Below, one piece after another: positions 6,463 through 12,625 of a stretch of 15,302 nucleotides of DNA; the stretch's first letter is position 1; each line of letters starts with the position of its first letter. Below the pieces are notes generated by a model. It was not told the origin of the DNA and did not search any database. It saw only the letters and a program-made list of their open reading frames with translations. The position numbers were made by a program, and so were the translations under genes. This DNA is from Bryobacterales bacterium (GTDB taxonomy: Bacteria; Acidobacteriota; Terriglobia; Bryobacterales; Bryobacteraceae): the NCBI GenBank assembly GCA_003142355.1, contig PLMF01000368.1:4222-19523 (forward strand), written 5' to 3'.

Positions 6463-6485
6463 TTCGAATCCAGTGCGGGGAGCCA
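6463..6485 (+). other. tRNA 3'-end-like relic (T loop to CCA)
   Basis: TTCGAAT at 6463-6469 is followed by 5 nt, then GCGGGGA (7 nt), one base and CCA at 6483-6485. This is exactly the spacing of T loop, T-stem 3' strand, acceptor 3' strand, discriminator and CCA in a tRNA. However, the preceding bases do not form a proper T stem with CCAGT, and no TCCCCGC acceptor strand lies upstream. A complete tRNA is therefore excluded. It may be an attachment-site remnant left by an integrative element, or chance. Confidence 0.3.
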
Positions 6486-6497
6486 ACTCCAACCCCC

Positions 6498-6567
6498 TTG
6501 TCGACAATGACGCCGATGGAACGGTCGCGGGATGTCATACGTACAGGATCTCTGATACCATACGTAT
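6498..6567 (+). promoter_or_regulatory. Probable vapBC control region: CATACGTA direct repeats and a palindrome
   Basis: CATACGTA occurs at 6536-6543 and again at 6559-6566, 23 bp apart start to start. The second copy sits one base before the antitoxin ATG, inside the 8-bp palindrome ATACGTAT. A further perfect palindrome, TTGTCGACAA, lies at 6498-6507. No Shine-Dalgarno sequence is visible before the ATG at 6568. TACCAT at 6557-6562 could be a weak -10 for a transcript starting near the ATG. The repeats are good candidates for antitoxin binding sites; this is inference from arrangement. Confidence 0.45.
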
Positions 6568-6798
6568 ATGGCGAAGCTCACTTTGAGTGTAGACGATCAT
6601 GTGGTTTCGCGCGCCAAGCAATACGCCAAACGGCGAGGTGTCTCCGTATCGGAGATGGTGGAAGCCTACCTGGATGCGGTTGCCGAGCCGCACCCTCCCA
6701 CCACGGGAGCTGCCTCGATTCTGCGTTCGGTCCGGGGTGTTCTCAAAAATGCGGACATCGACCAGTACCGGAAGCATCTGGCGGAAAAATATCGATGA
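6568..6798 (+). CDS. VapB-like antitoxin (DUF6364-type) of a PIN toxin
   Basis: The product has 76 residues and a short ribbon-helix-helix-like N-terminus: MAKLTLSVDDHVVSRAKQYA, then KRRGVSVSEMVEAYLDAV. A proline-rich linker (PHPPTTG) and a C-terminal helix (DIDQYRKHLAEKYR) probably occupy the toxin. This layout matches the DUF6364 antitoxins found upstream of PIN-domain toxins. Its TGA overlaps the toxin ATG in the sequence ATGA, so toxin translation is coupled to antitoxin translation. The ATG has no visible SD and lies next to a repeated CATACGTA motif, so a leaderless or near-leaderless transcript is possible. Confidence 0.85.
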   Translation: MAKLTLSVDDHVVSRAKQYAKRRGVSVSEMVEAYLDAVAEPHPPTTGAASILRSVRGVLKNADIDQYRKHLAEKYR

Positions 6799-7241
6799 AA
6801 AGAATCCTCTTCGATACCAACGTCGTCCTGGACGTTCTGCTCGATCGGCAACCTTATGTCGAGGCCAGCGCGGCGGCTTGGGCGGCCATCGAGACAGGCG
6901 CCGTGGAGGGAATGTTGGCGGCCCACGCGGTGACCACGATCTATTACCTGGTCGGAAAAGAGTTGGGCGGCCTCAAAGCCACACGGCTCGTCTCGGCGAT
7001 CCTGAGAGTTTTTCGAGTGGCGGCCGTTGATGGCGCCGTCGTTCAAGAGGCGCTGCAATTACCTTTTTCCGACTTTGAGGATGCCGTGACCGCGGCCGCG
7101 GCGCGATTGGCGGGTTGTGAGTGCATCGTGACGCGAGACCCCAAAGGGTTTCGCGGATCTCCGGTCCGCTCCCTGACGCCGGAGGCGGTCACGCCGCTGA
7201 TTCGTTCGCTACTTCCTCAGCAGGGCATTGACGCACCATAG
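6795..7241 (+). CDS. PIN-domain ribonuclease toxin (VapC-like)
   Basis: This 148-residue protein is a PIN-domain nuclease. The first acidic site is in MKRILFDTNVVLDVLLDR (D7, N9). A middle segment, HAVTTIYYLVGKELG (44-58), and the acidic pair in FSDFEDAVTAAAA (91-103: D93, E95, D96) follow. The last acidic site is in IVTRDPKGF (D115). These match metal ligands of VapC-type toxins, which cut tRNA or rRNA when free of antitoxin. The start at 6795 is fixed by the ATGA overlap with the antitoxin; the same frame is open further upstream, but that stretch has no protein character. The last 33 nt overlap the end of the convergent hydrolase gene, so antisense interference between the two transcripts is possible. 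Confidence 0.9.
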   Translation: MKRILFDTNVVLDVLLDRQPYVEASAAAWAAIETGAVEGMLAAHAVTTIYYLVGKELGGLKATRLVSAILRVFRVAAVDGAVVQEALQLPFSDFEDAVTAAAARLAGCECIVTRDPKGFRGSPVRSLTPEAVTPLIRSLLPQQGIDAP

Positions 7242-8297
7242 AACGGGCGCCTGACCGTGCGGATTGCCCTTCTCGGTCGGCCGGTTCAGGTAGAACTCCA
7301 GGCTGTTGGTCCGGCCCGTGCCGACGCAGACCTTGTCCACCAGGCCGTTCTGGTCGATGAACAACTTGTTGAGCCCGATCCAGCCCTTGCGCGGAGCCTC
7401 GGCGTAGGCCTTGTCCTTCAGCCAGCCCTTCTTCACGCCCGTGATCATGGCATAGGTGAACATCGCCGTCGCGGAACTCTCCTGATAGGACTCGGGATGG
7501 TCGATCAGTTGATGCCACACCCCGTCGGCGTCCTGGTACTTCAACAGCGAGGCCATCATCTTCAGATAACCTTCCATGATGCGGGCGCGCTGGGGGTGGT
7601 TCTTCGGCAGATCGGTGAGCAATTCGGACATGCCGCCCGCCACCCAGCCGTTGCCACGGCCCCAGTAGAAGGGGGCGTCGGGCGCGTGATAGAACAGGCC
7701 GTTGGGCTTCTGCAACTTGTCCAGATAGGCCACCATTTCGAGCGCGGCGCGGTCCAGGTAGACCTTGTTGCGCGTGGCGCGGTAGGCCTGGACCTGGAGG
7801 ATCGTGATCATGTACGCGTCGTCGATCCAGAAGCGCGTCTCGCCCGACAGCCCTTCCGGTGTGGGGTTCTCCCACTGCTGGTCCGCCAGCTTCTTGCCGA
7901 GCACCAGGTATTTCGGGTCCTTGGTGCGGATATACAGCTCCAGTGGCACGATGCCGAAGATGTTGTGGTCCACGTGGCGCTCCCAGGAGATCAGCTTCTG
8001 CTGTCCCTCTTCGGTCTGCCAGGGGTCGTAGCGCTTTACCAGCGAGTCGGTCATCGCCTGATCGTTGGTCAGCCTGGCAAACTCCAGCGCCGAGTACCAC
8101 GTCGAGTCCTCGGCGTAGTGCACCGCGGGTTTCGTCGGAATCCAGCGCGGGAGCATGTCTGTAACGATCTTCTTGCCGACTTCCTGCGGCGCGGTGCCAG
8201 CCGGCCAGTTCGTGAATTCCTTCTTCTGTGCGGTGGCGATGCCGGCGAGCCCTATGATCATGAGTCCGGCGAGCGAATGATGAATGAGCGTGCGCAT
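7209..8297 (-). CDS. Secreted unsaturated uronyl/rhamnogalacturonyl hydrolase (GH105, GH88-related)
   Basis: This 362-residue protein carries a signal peptide (MRTLIHHSLAGLMIIGLAGI, then ATA before Q24) and an (alpha/alpha)6-barrel of the GH88/GH105 group. Family signatures are FWIDDAYM (156-163, with the catalytic Asp of this clan in the DD pair), WGRGNGWVAGG (212-222) and WHQLIDHPESYQESSATAMF (261-280). These enzymes hydrate the 4,5-double bond of unsaturated uronic acids left by polysaccharide lyases, releasing them from oligosaccharides. YteR-like members act on rhamnogalacturonan fragments. ATG 8297 is chosen because GAGAGG lies upstream and the signal peptide begins there; the frame is open further upstream without protein character. 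It follows the aldo/keto reductase by 11 nt, probably as an operon. Its end overlaps the PIN toxin gene by 33 nt. Confidence 0.93.
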   Translation of the reverse strand: MRTLIHHSLAGLMIIGLAGIATAQKKEFTNWPAGTAPQEVGKKIVTDMLPRWIPTKPAVHYAEDSTWYSALEFARLTNDQAMTDSLVKRYDPWQTEEGQQKLISWERHVDHNIFGIVPLELYIRTKDPKYLVLGKKLADQQWENPTPEGLSGETRFWIDDAYMITILQVQAYRATRNKVYLDRAALEMVAYLDKLQKPNGLFYHAPDAPFYWGRGNGWVAGGMSELLTDLPKNHPQRARIMEGYLKMMASLLKYQDADGVWHQLIDHPESYQESSATAMFTYAMITGVKKGWLKDKAYAEAPRKGWIGLNKLFIDQNGLVDKVCVGTGRTNSLEFYLNRPTEKGNPHGQAPVLWCVNALLRK

Positions 8298-8308
8298 TTT
8301 TGGTCCTC

Positions 8309-9097
8309 TCAGAGTGTACACGAGACGGCGCCCGCCGCGCTCCGCGCCTCCTGAAATGCCCGCCAGTTCTCTTCCAAGTGCGCCGGGGAAGTAGTCCCGG
8401 TGAGAATGACCCCCTGAAAACTCCTCTCCAGGATGAAGCGGAAGGCGTCGCGCTTGTCCGCGCCGGCGTCGACCATGGCGCCCATCGCGAAGGGACGGTT
8501 CACCGCCACCCACATCCCGCGCGCGCCGGCCCGGTCGAGGATGCCGCCGAACGCCGGATTCTCCCGGTTGAACGGGAGTTGCATCACCGAGTATCGCCCA
8601 TCCTCCACCGCCAGGCGGCCCGACTCGGCATCGCTCACGCTCGGCCCCAGGCGCCGGATTCCGAGCGATTGGGCGTACTCCCACGCCCGCGCCACCTCGG
8701 CACTGGCCAGCGCCTGCGGCGTGGTCTTGTGCAGTTGCAGAATCTCGACGGCTCCCAGCCGCGCCAGGCTTTCATCCAGACTGCGCCGCAACGCGTCGAA
8801 GCTGTGATCCGCGTAAGGCGCGCCCGCGGAGCGGTCCCAGTGCTCGCCAAACTTGGTGGCCACCGTCACCTGGCTGCGCTGTCCGGCCGGCATCCGCTTT
8901 AGGAACCGGCCGAGACGCTCCTCGCTCACCCCATCGCCGTAAGAGGGCGCGGTGTCGAAATACCGGATGCCCACATCCAACGCCGATTCCAGCAGAGCAA
9001 TGGCCTCGGGTTCGGATGGCACCGGGGCCGGCGCGTGGCCCCAGGGTTTGCCGATGCCGATCAGACCGAGACCGAGTTGCACGCCGCCATGGCTCAT
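8309..9097 (-). CDS. Aldo/keto reductase
   Basis: This 262-residue protein is a somewhat short member of the NAD(P)H-dependent aldo/keto reductase superfamily. The catalytic tetrad is readable: D48 in RYFDTAPSYGDG, Y53 in the same stretch, K82 in VTVATKFGEHWD, and H121 in ILQLHKT. The C-terminal half keeps GVILTGTTSPAHLEENW, the cofactor-binding loop region. It probably reduces or oxidises a sugar-derived carbonyl in the cytoplasm. Its position upstream of a GH105 hydrolase fits processing of keto-uronates or related sugars (inference). The start MSHGGVQLG at 9097 has no SD. TATGAT at 9109-9104 would place transcription initiation at or next to this ATG. It is divergent from the HD-domain gene with only 18 bp between starts. 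Confidence 0.92.
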   Translation of the reverse strand: MSHGGVQLGLGLIGIGKPWGHAPAPVPSEPEAIALLESALDVGIRYFDTAPSYGDGVSEERLGRFLKRMPAGQRSQVTVATKFGEHWDRSAGAPYADHSFDALRRSLDESLARLGAVEILQLHKTTPQALASAEVARAWEYAQSLGIRRLGPSVSDAESGRLAVEDGRYSVMQLPFNRENPAFGGILDRAGARGMWVAVNRPFAMGAMVDAGADKRDAFRFILERSFQGVILTGTTSPAHLEENWRAFQEARSAAGAVSCTL

Positions 9098-9115
9098 CGA
9101 TATATCATAATCTGC
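9098..9115. promoter_or_regulatory. 18-bp divergent start region with overlapping -10-like elements
   Basis: The space between the two divergent start codons is AT-rich and holds CATAAT (9106-9111, plus strand) and TATGAT (9109-9104, minus strand), each 5/6 to TATAAT and overlapping by 4 bp. Both sit at leaderless distance from their ATGs. No good -35 hexamer is visible for either, and neither gene has an SD. If the upstream ATG at 9089 were used for the plus-strand gene, the two coding regions would overlap. Confidence 0.4.
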
Positions 9116-9682
9116 ATGCTCACTCGCGAACAGGCTTGGAACATTCTCTGCGAATTCACGAAGTCGGAAGGTCTCCGCAAGCACGCGCTGGCGGTGGAGA
9201 CGTGTGTGGTGGCGTACGCCGCGAAGCTCGGCGAGGACCAGCAGGCGTGGTCCGTCACCGCCCTGCTGCACGATTTCGATTGGGAGATTCACCCGCAGTT
9301 GCCCGATCATCCCGTCAAGGGCGAGCCTATCCTCGCCGAGCGCGGTGTGGACGAGGTGACGCGGCGGGCGATTCTTTCGCATGCCAATCACTCCGGCGTG
9401 CCGCGCCTCTCGCCGCTCGAAAAGACGCTGTATGCCTGCGATGAGCTGGCCGGTTTCATCACCGCGATTTCCTATGTGAAGCCGCACCGCAGCGTGTTCG
9501 AAGTGGACGTGGCCTCGGTGAAAAAGAAGATGAAGGACAAAGCCTTCGCGCGCTCCGTGAACCGCCAGGAAATTGTCGATGGCGCCCAGGAGTTGGGCGT
9601 CCCGCTCGACGAGCACATCGACTTCTGCGTGAAGGCCATGCAGGCGCGCGCCGAAGAGCTGGGATTGAAAGGAAGTCTATAA
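9116..9682 (+). CDS. HD-domain metal-dependent hydrolase
   Basis: The 188-residue product starts MLTREQAWNILCEFTKSEGL and has the HD-superfamily metal ligands in order: H23 in LRKHALAVE, H52-D53 in TALLHDFDW, H89/H92 in ILSHANHSG, and D109 in ACDELAGF. HD proteins are phosphohydrolases or phosphodiesterases acting on nucleotides and other phosphate esters; the exact substrate is not visible. The gene's TAA shares an A with the ATG of the GH2 gene, so both are probably translated from one mRNA. This may reflect compact packing rather than shared function. The start at 9116 is preferred by family resemblance; an alternative ATG at 9089 would add nine residues. Confidence 0.88.
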   Translation: MLTREQAWNILCEFTKSEGLRKHALAVETCVVAYAAKLGEDQQAWSVTALLHDFDWEIHPQLPDHPVKGEPILAERGVDEVTRRAILSHANHSGVPRLSPLEKTLYACDELAGFITAISYVKPHRSVFEVDVASVKKKMKDKAFARSVNRQEIVDGAQELGVPLDEHIDFCVKAMQARAEELGLKGSL

Positions 9683-12060
9683 TGCGTTTCTTCACCGCGC
9701 TGGCGGTCGTTCTCTTCGCGCTTTCACCGGCGGCGGCGCGCGCGCCGGCATCGCGCCAGCGGCTATCGTTCGATTCCGGCTGGAAATTCTTTCTGGGCGA
9801 CCCGGCCAACGCGCAAACAGCGGCGTTCGATGACGCCGCCTGGCGCTCCGTGACGCTTCCGCACGACTGGAGCATCGAGGGCCAGCCCGACCCCAAGAAC
9901 CCCAGCGGCGGCGCCGAAGGATTCTTCCCCACGGGCGTGGGTTGGTACCGGCGCAGCTTCGACTCGCCCAAGGACTGGAGCGGCCAACACATCACCGTGG
10001 AATTCGAGGGCGTGTACATGAACGCCACGGTGTGGCTCAATGGCGAAAAGCTGGGCACGCACCCTTATGGTTACACCGCGTTCTTCTACGACCTTACGCC
10101 CTACCTGAAGTTCGGCGGGCGCAACGTTCTGGCCGTCCGCGTGGACGATTCCCAGCAGCAGTCCAGCCGCTGGTACCCCGGCTCGGGCATCTACCGGCAC
10201 GTGTGGGTGACCCTCACCGGCGCCGCGCACGTGGCGCAGTGGGGCGTCTTCGTCACCACCCCGGAAGTGTCGGCGACGCGGGCCAAGGTGGTGGTGCGCG
10301 CTCAGGTGGAAGGCGCCGGCCCGGCTGCGGCCACCATCGAGACCACGCTCTTCGGCCCCGATGGCAAGAAGGCCGGTGCGGCGCAGGGTGCGGCCGGAGC
10401 GCCGCAGGAAATCGCGGTGACGAACCCAGCGCTGTGGTCGCCCGAGACGCCCAAACTCTACCGTGCGCTGACGCGCGTGATCGTCGCCAAAAAGGTAGTG
10501 GATGAAGTCGAGACGCTCTTCGGCATCCGTTCGCTCGGTTGGTCCGCCGAAAAGGGTTTCCTGTTGAACGGCAAGCCGGTCAAAATGGTGGGCGGCAGCG
10601 TCCACCACGATAACGGCGTGCTCGGCGCCGCCGCCTTCGACCGCGCCGAAGAGCGCCGCGTCGAGCTGCTCAAGGCCGCCGGCTTCAACGCCATCCGCAC
10701 CGCCCACAACCCGCCGTCGCCGGCGTTCCTGGCGGCCTGCGACCGTCTCGGCATGTTGGTGATGGACGAGGCCTTCGACTGCTGGGAACGCGCCAAGAAG
10801 CCCTCGGACTACCACCTCTACTTCAAGGATTGGTGGCAGCGCGACATCGACGCCATGGTGCTGCGCGACCGCAATCATCCCTCGGTGGTGATCTGGAGCA
10901 TCGGCAACGAAATCCCCGAGCGCGGAGTCGAGGCCGGCGCACAGACCGCCAAGACGCTGGCGGATTACGTGCGCAAACTCGACGGCAGCCGTCCGATTAC
11001 GTCCGCGGTCAACAACCCCCAGACCCCTTGGGAGGCGATGGACGGTTTCTTCGCCGCGCTCGACGTGGCTGGCTACAACTACAACCTGAACCACCGCGAA
11101 GCCGACCACAGCCGCGTCCCCGCGCGCGTGATGGTGGCCACCGAGACGTTTCCGCGAACGGCATTTCAATCCTGGGAGGCGGTGGCCGGCAACCCTTACA
11201 TGATCGGCGACTTCGTGTGGACGGCTTTGGATTACCTGGGCGAGAACGGCATTGGCCGCTGGTATATCGCCGCGCCGGACGCCCCGCGGCAGCCCGCTCA
11301 CGGCGACAACAGTCTCTTCCCCTGGACCAGCGCCGTGTGCGGCGACCTCGACATCACGGGCTACCGCAGGCCCATCTCCTACTACCGCAACATTCTGTGG
11401 CAACGCGGTGAACGGCTGTACCTCGCCGTGCGCCCGCCCGTTCCGGATGGCCGGCAGATAGTGGTGACCGCCTGGGGCATCACGCCGAGTTGGGCCAGTT
11501 GGACGTGGCCGGGCGAGGAAGCGAAAGCGCTCGAGGTGGAGGTGTACTCGAATGCCTCCAGCGTGCAACTCTTCCTCAACGACAAGCTCATCCAGGAACT
11601 TCCTATCGGCCGCGAGCGGCAATTCACGTCCGTAGTCAAAGTGCCCTATGCCCCCGGCACGTTGAGAGCGGTGGCGATGGAGGGCGGCCGCAAGGTAGCC
11701 GAGAGCGTGCTGGAAACCGCAGGCCCACCGGCGCGTATCAAGCTGACCGCCGACCGCGCGGTGGTTCGCGCCGACGGCCAGGACCTCTCGTTCGTCACCG
11801 TCGAAGTGGTGGACCAGGCTGGCCGGGTCGAGCCCGCCGCGGCGCAGAACATTCAATTCGCGATCAACGGGCCGGGGACCATCGCAGGGCTTGGCAACGC
11901 CGACATGACCAGCGGCCAGCCTTACCAGGGCGCCGAGTACAAGGTCTTCCACGGCCGCGCGCTGGTGGTGGTGCGAACGTCAGCCACGGCGGGTGTGATC
12001 GAGCTCAGCGCGCGCGCCCCGGGCTTAGAGCCGGGGTCGGTGCAGATCCGCTCGCGCTAG
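9682..12060 (+). CDS. Secreted glycoside hydrolase family 2 enzyme (beta-galactosidase-like)
   Basis: This 792-residue protein has a signal peptide (RFFTALAVVLFALSPAAARA) and the modular order of bacterial GH2 enzymes. First is a sugar-binding beta-sandwich with LPHDWSIEGQ, GVGWYRRSF, WLNGEKLG and RWYPGSGIYRHVWV. An Ig-like domain follows at about 195-290, and then a TIM barrel. The acid/base is E410 in VIWSIGNEIPERG and the nucleophile is E488 in VATETFPR. After about residue 600 come DUF4982-like and further Ig-like modules (YSNASSVQLFLNDKL, then VTVEVVDQAGRVEP). It would remove beta-linked galactose or a related residue from oligosaccharides outside the cytoplasmic membrane; beta-glucuronidase or arabinosidase activity cannot be excluded. 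AAAGGAAG lies upstream of the ATG, which overlaps the HD gene's stop by one base. The length is normal for the subgroup. Confidence 0.95.
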   Translation: MRFFTALAVVLFALSPAAARAPASRQRLSFDSGWKFFLGDPANAQTAAFDDAAWRSVTLPHDWSIEGQPDPKNPSGGAEGFFPTGVGWYRRSFDSPKDWSGQHITVEFEGVYMNATVWLNGEKLGTHPYGYTAFFYDLTPYLKFGGRNVLAVRVDDSQQQSSRWYPGSGIYRHVWVTLTGAAHVAQWGVFVTTPEVSATRAKVVVRAQVEGAGPAAATIETTLFGPDGKKAGAAQGAAGAPQEIAVTNPALWSPETPKLYRALTRVIVAKKVVDEVETLFGIRSLGWSAEKGFLLNGKPVKMVGGSVHHDNGVLGAAAFDRAEERRVELLKAAGFNAIRTAHNPPSPAFLAACDRLGMLVMDEAFDCWERAKKPSDYHLYFKDWWQRDIDAMVLRDRNHPSVVIWSIGNEIPERGVEAGAQTAKTLADYVRKLDGSRPITSAVNNPQTPWEAMDGFFAALDVAGYNYNLNHREADHSRVPARVMVATETFPRTAFQSWEAVAGNPYMIGDFVWTALDYLGENGIGRWYIAAPDAPRQPAHGDNSLFPWTSAVCGDLDITGYRRPISYYRNILWQRGERLYLAVRPPVPDGRQIVVTAWGITPSWASWTWPGEEAKALEVEVYSNASSVQLFLNDKLIQELPIGRERQFTSVVKVPYAPGTLRAVAMEGGRKVAESVLETAGPPARIKLTADRAVVRADGQDLSFVTVEVVDQAGRVEPAAAQNIQFAINGPGTIAGLGNADMTSGQPYQGAEYKVFHGRALVVVRTSATAGVIELSARAPGLEPGSVQIRSR

Positions 12061-12066
12061 ACTCGG

Positions 12067-12089
12067 TGGGGCATGCTTTAGCTTGCCCA
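12067..12089. terminator. Hairpin between convergent genes, possible bidirectional terminator
   Basis: GGGCA (12069-12073) and TGCCC (12084-12088) form an inverted repeat that continues, after a T/T mismatch, with GCT and AGC. It sits between the GH2 stop (12060) and the VOC stop (12091), so it could end both transcripts. There is no T-run, so classical intrinsic termination is uncertain; it may instead be another dispersed palindromic repeat. Confidence 0.45.
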
Positions 12090-12090
12090 G

Positions 12091-12465
12091 CTACGGCCGC
12101 TCGAACAGGCCGGTCACCGCGCCCGCGGGGTCCTCAATAATCGAGTAGCTGCCCTGCCCGCCCATGTCTCTGGGAGGGTGGCGCACTTTGCCGCCGCGCT
12201 CCTGGCAGCGGCGTATGGCCTCGTCGAGGTCGGCAACCGTGATGTAAATCAGCCACGCTGGCGGCAGGTCCGCGTTATCGCCGCGCGCGTGACAGATGCC
12301 CGCGACGGGTTGGCCGCTACCCGGCGGCGTCATGCAGTAATCCTCGTAATCGCCCATGCCGACAGCCGAGGGAGTCCAGCCGGTGACGTGCCGGTAGAAG
12401 TCGCGAATGGCCCCGGCGTTAGGAACCGTAAGATCAATCCAGCCGATTTTACCCAGTTCACTCAT
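12091..12465 (-). CDS. VOC-superfamily protein (glyoxalase/bleomycin-resistance-like)
   Basis: This 124-residue protein contains the paired beta-alpha-beta-beta-beta units of vicinal-oxygen-chelate proteins. The first begins KIGWIDLTVPNAGAIRDFYR with VTGWTPSAVGMGDYEDYCM. The second begins PAWLIYITVADLDEAIRRCQ with GGKVRHPPRDMGG and ends SIIEDPAGAVTGLFERP. The late glutamate and EDPAGA motif are usual. Family members include glyoxalases, extradiol dioxygenases and metabolite-binding proteins, so the ligand is unknown. ATG 12465 is chosen because the homologous fold begins there; the frame extends 14 residues further upstream without domain content. No SD is visible before this ATG. It is convergent with the GH2 gene. 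Confidence 0.9.
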   Translation of the reverse strand: MSELGKIGWIDLTVPNAGAIRDFYRHVTGWTPSAVGMGDYEDYCMTPPGSGQPVAGICHARGDNADLPPAWLIYITVADLDEAIRRCQERGGKVRHPPRDMGGQGSYSIIEDPAGAVTGLFERP

Positions 12466-12521
12466 TTGGAGAGTGTAACCCGAAACGGGCCGGGTTGGTA
12501 ATCGCACACCTCACAACGAAA

Positions 12522-12549
12522 GCGGGCGTCACCCAACCATGACGCCCGC
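12522..12549. repeat. Perfect 10-bp stem hairpin in the divergent VOC/TIGR03437 intergenic region
   Basis: GCGGGCGTCA (12522-12531) is perfectly complementary to TGACGCCCGC (12540-12549) around an 8-nt loop. On the minus strand the stem is followed by TTTCGTT, vaguely terminator-like, but no minus-strand gene ends here. A shorter inverted repeat, GCTTTC-AAG-GAAAGC, follows at 12566-12580, and AACCCG/CGGGTT pairs at 12477-12496. The 160-bp region between the two divergent starts therefore holds three small palindromes. TAGACT at 12603-12608 is a weak -10 candidate for the plus-strand gene. Confidence 0.7.
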
Positions 12550-12625
12550 GCCCCTTATCCCCACTGCTTTCAAGGAAAGCCCTCTCAGCCGGTCACTCGG
12601 CGTAGACTAGAAGTCGAGGTATCCC

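Noticed and set aside
6410..6485. A complete tRNA gene ending at the CCA
   Set aside because: No 5' acceptor strand complementary to GCGGGGA, no D arm and no pairing T stem were found, so it is only noted as a possible relic.
7257..8354. A 365-codon plus-strand frame opposite the GH105 gene
   Set aside because: It shows no motifs and typical antisense composition, while the GH105 signatures on the other strand are complete.
8298..8684. N-terminal extension of the GH105 frame to 491 codons
   Set aside because: It overlaps the aldo/keto reductase in another frame, and a signal peptide with an SD begins at 8297.
9098..9616. N-terminal extension of the aldo/keto reductase frame to 435 codons
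   Set aside because: The extension is antisense to the HD-domain gene and not reductase-like; the family N-terminus starts at 9097.
9763..11952. A 729-codon open frame on the minus strand opposite the GH2 gene
   Set aside because: It is rich in His, Arg, Gly and Val with no domain-like motifs, and is fully antisense to a GH2 gene with clear catalytic motifs. It is a by-product of high GC codon use.
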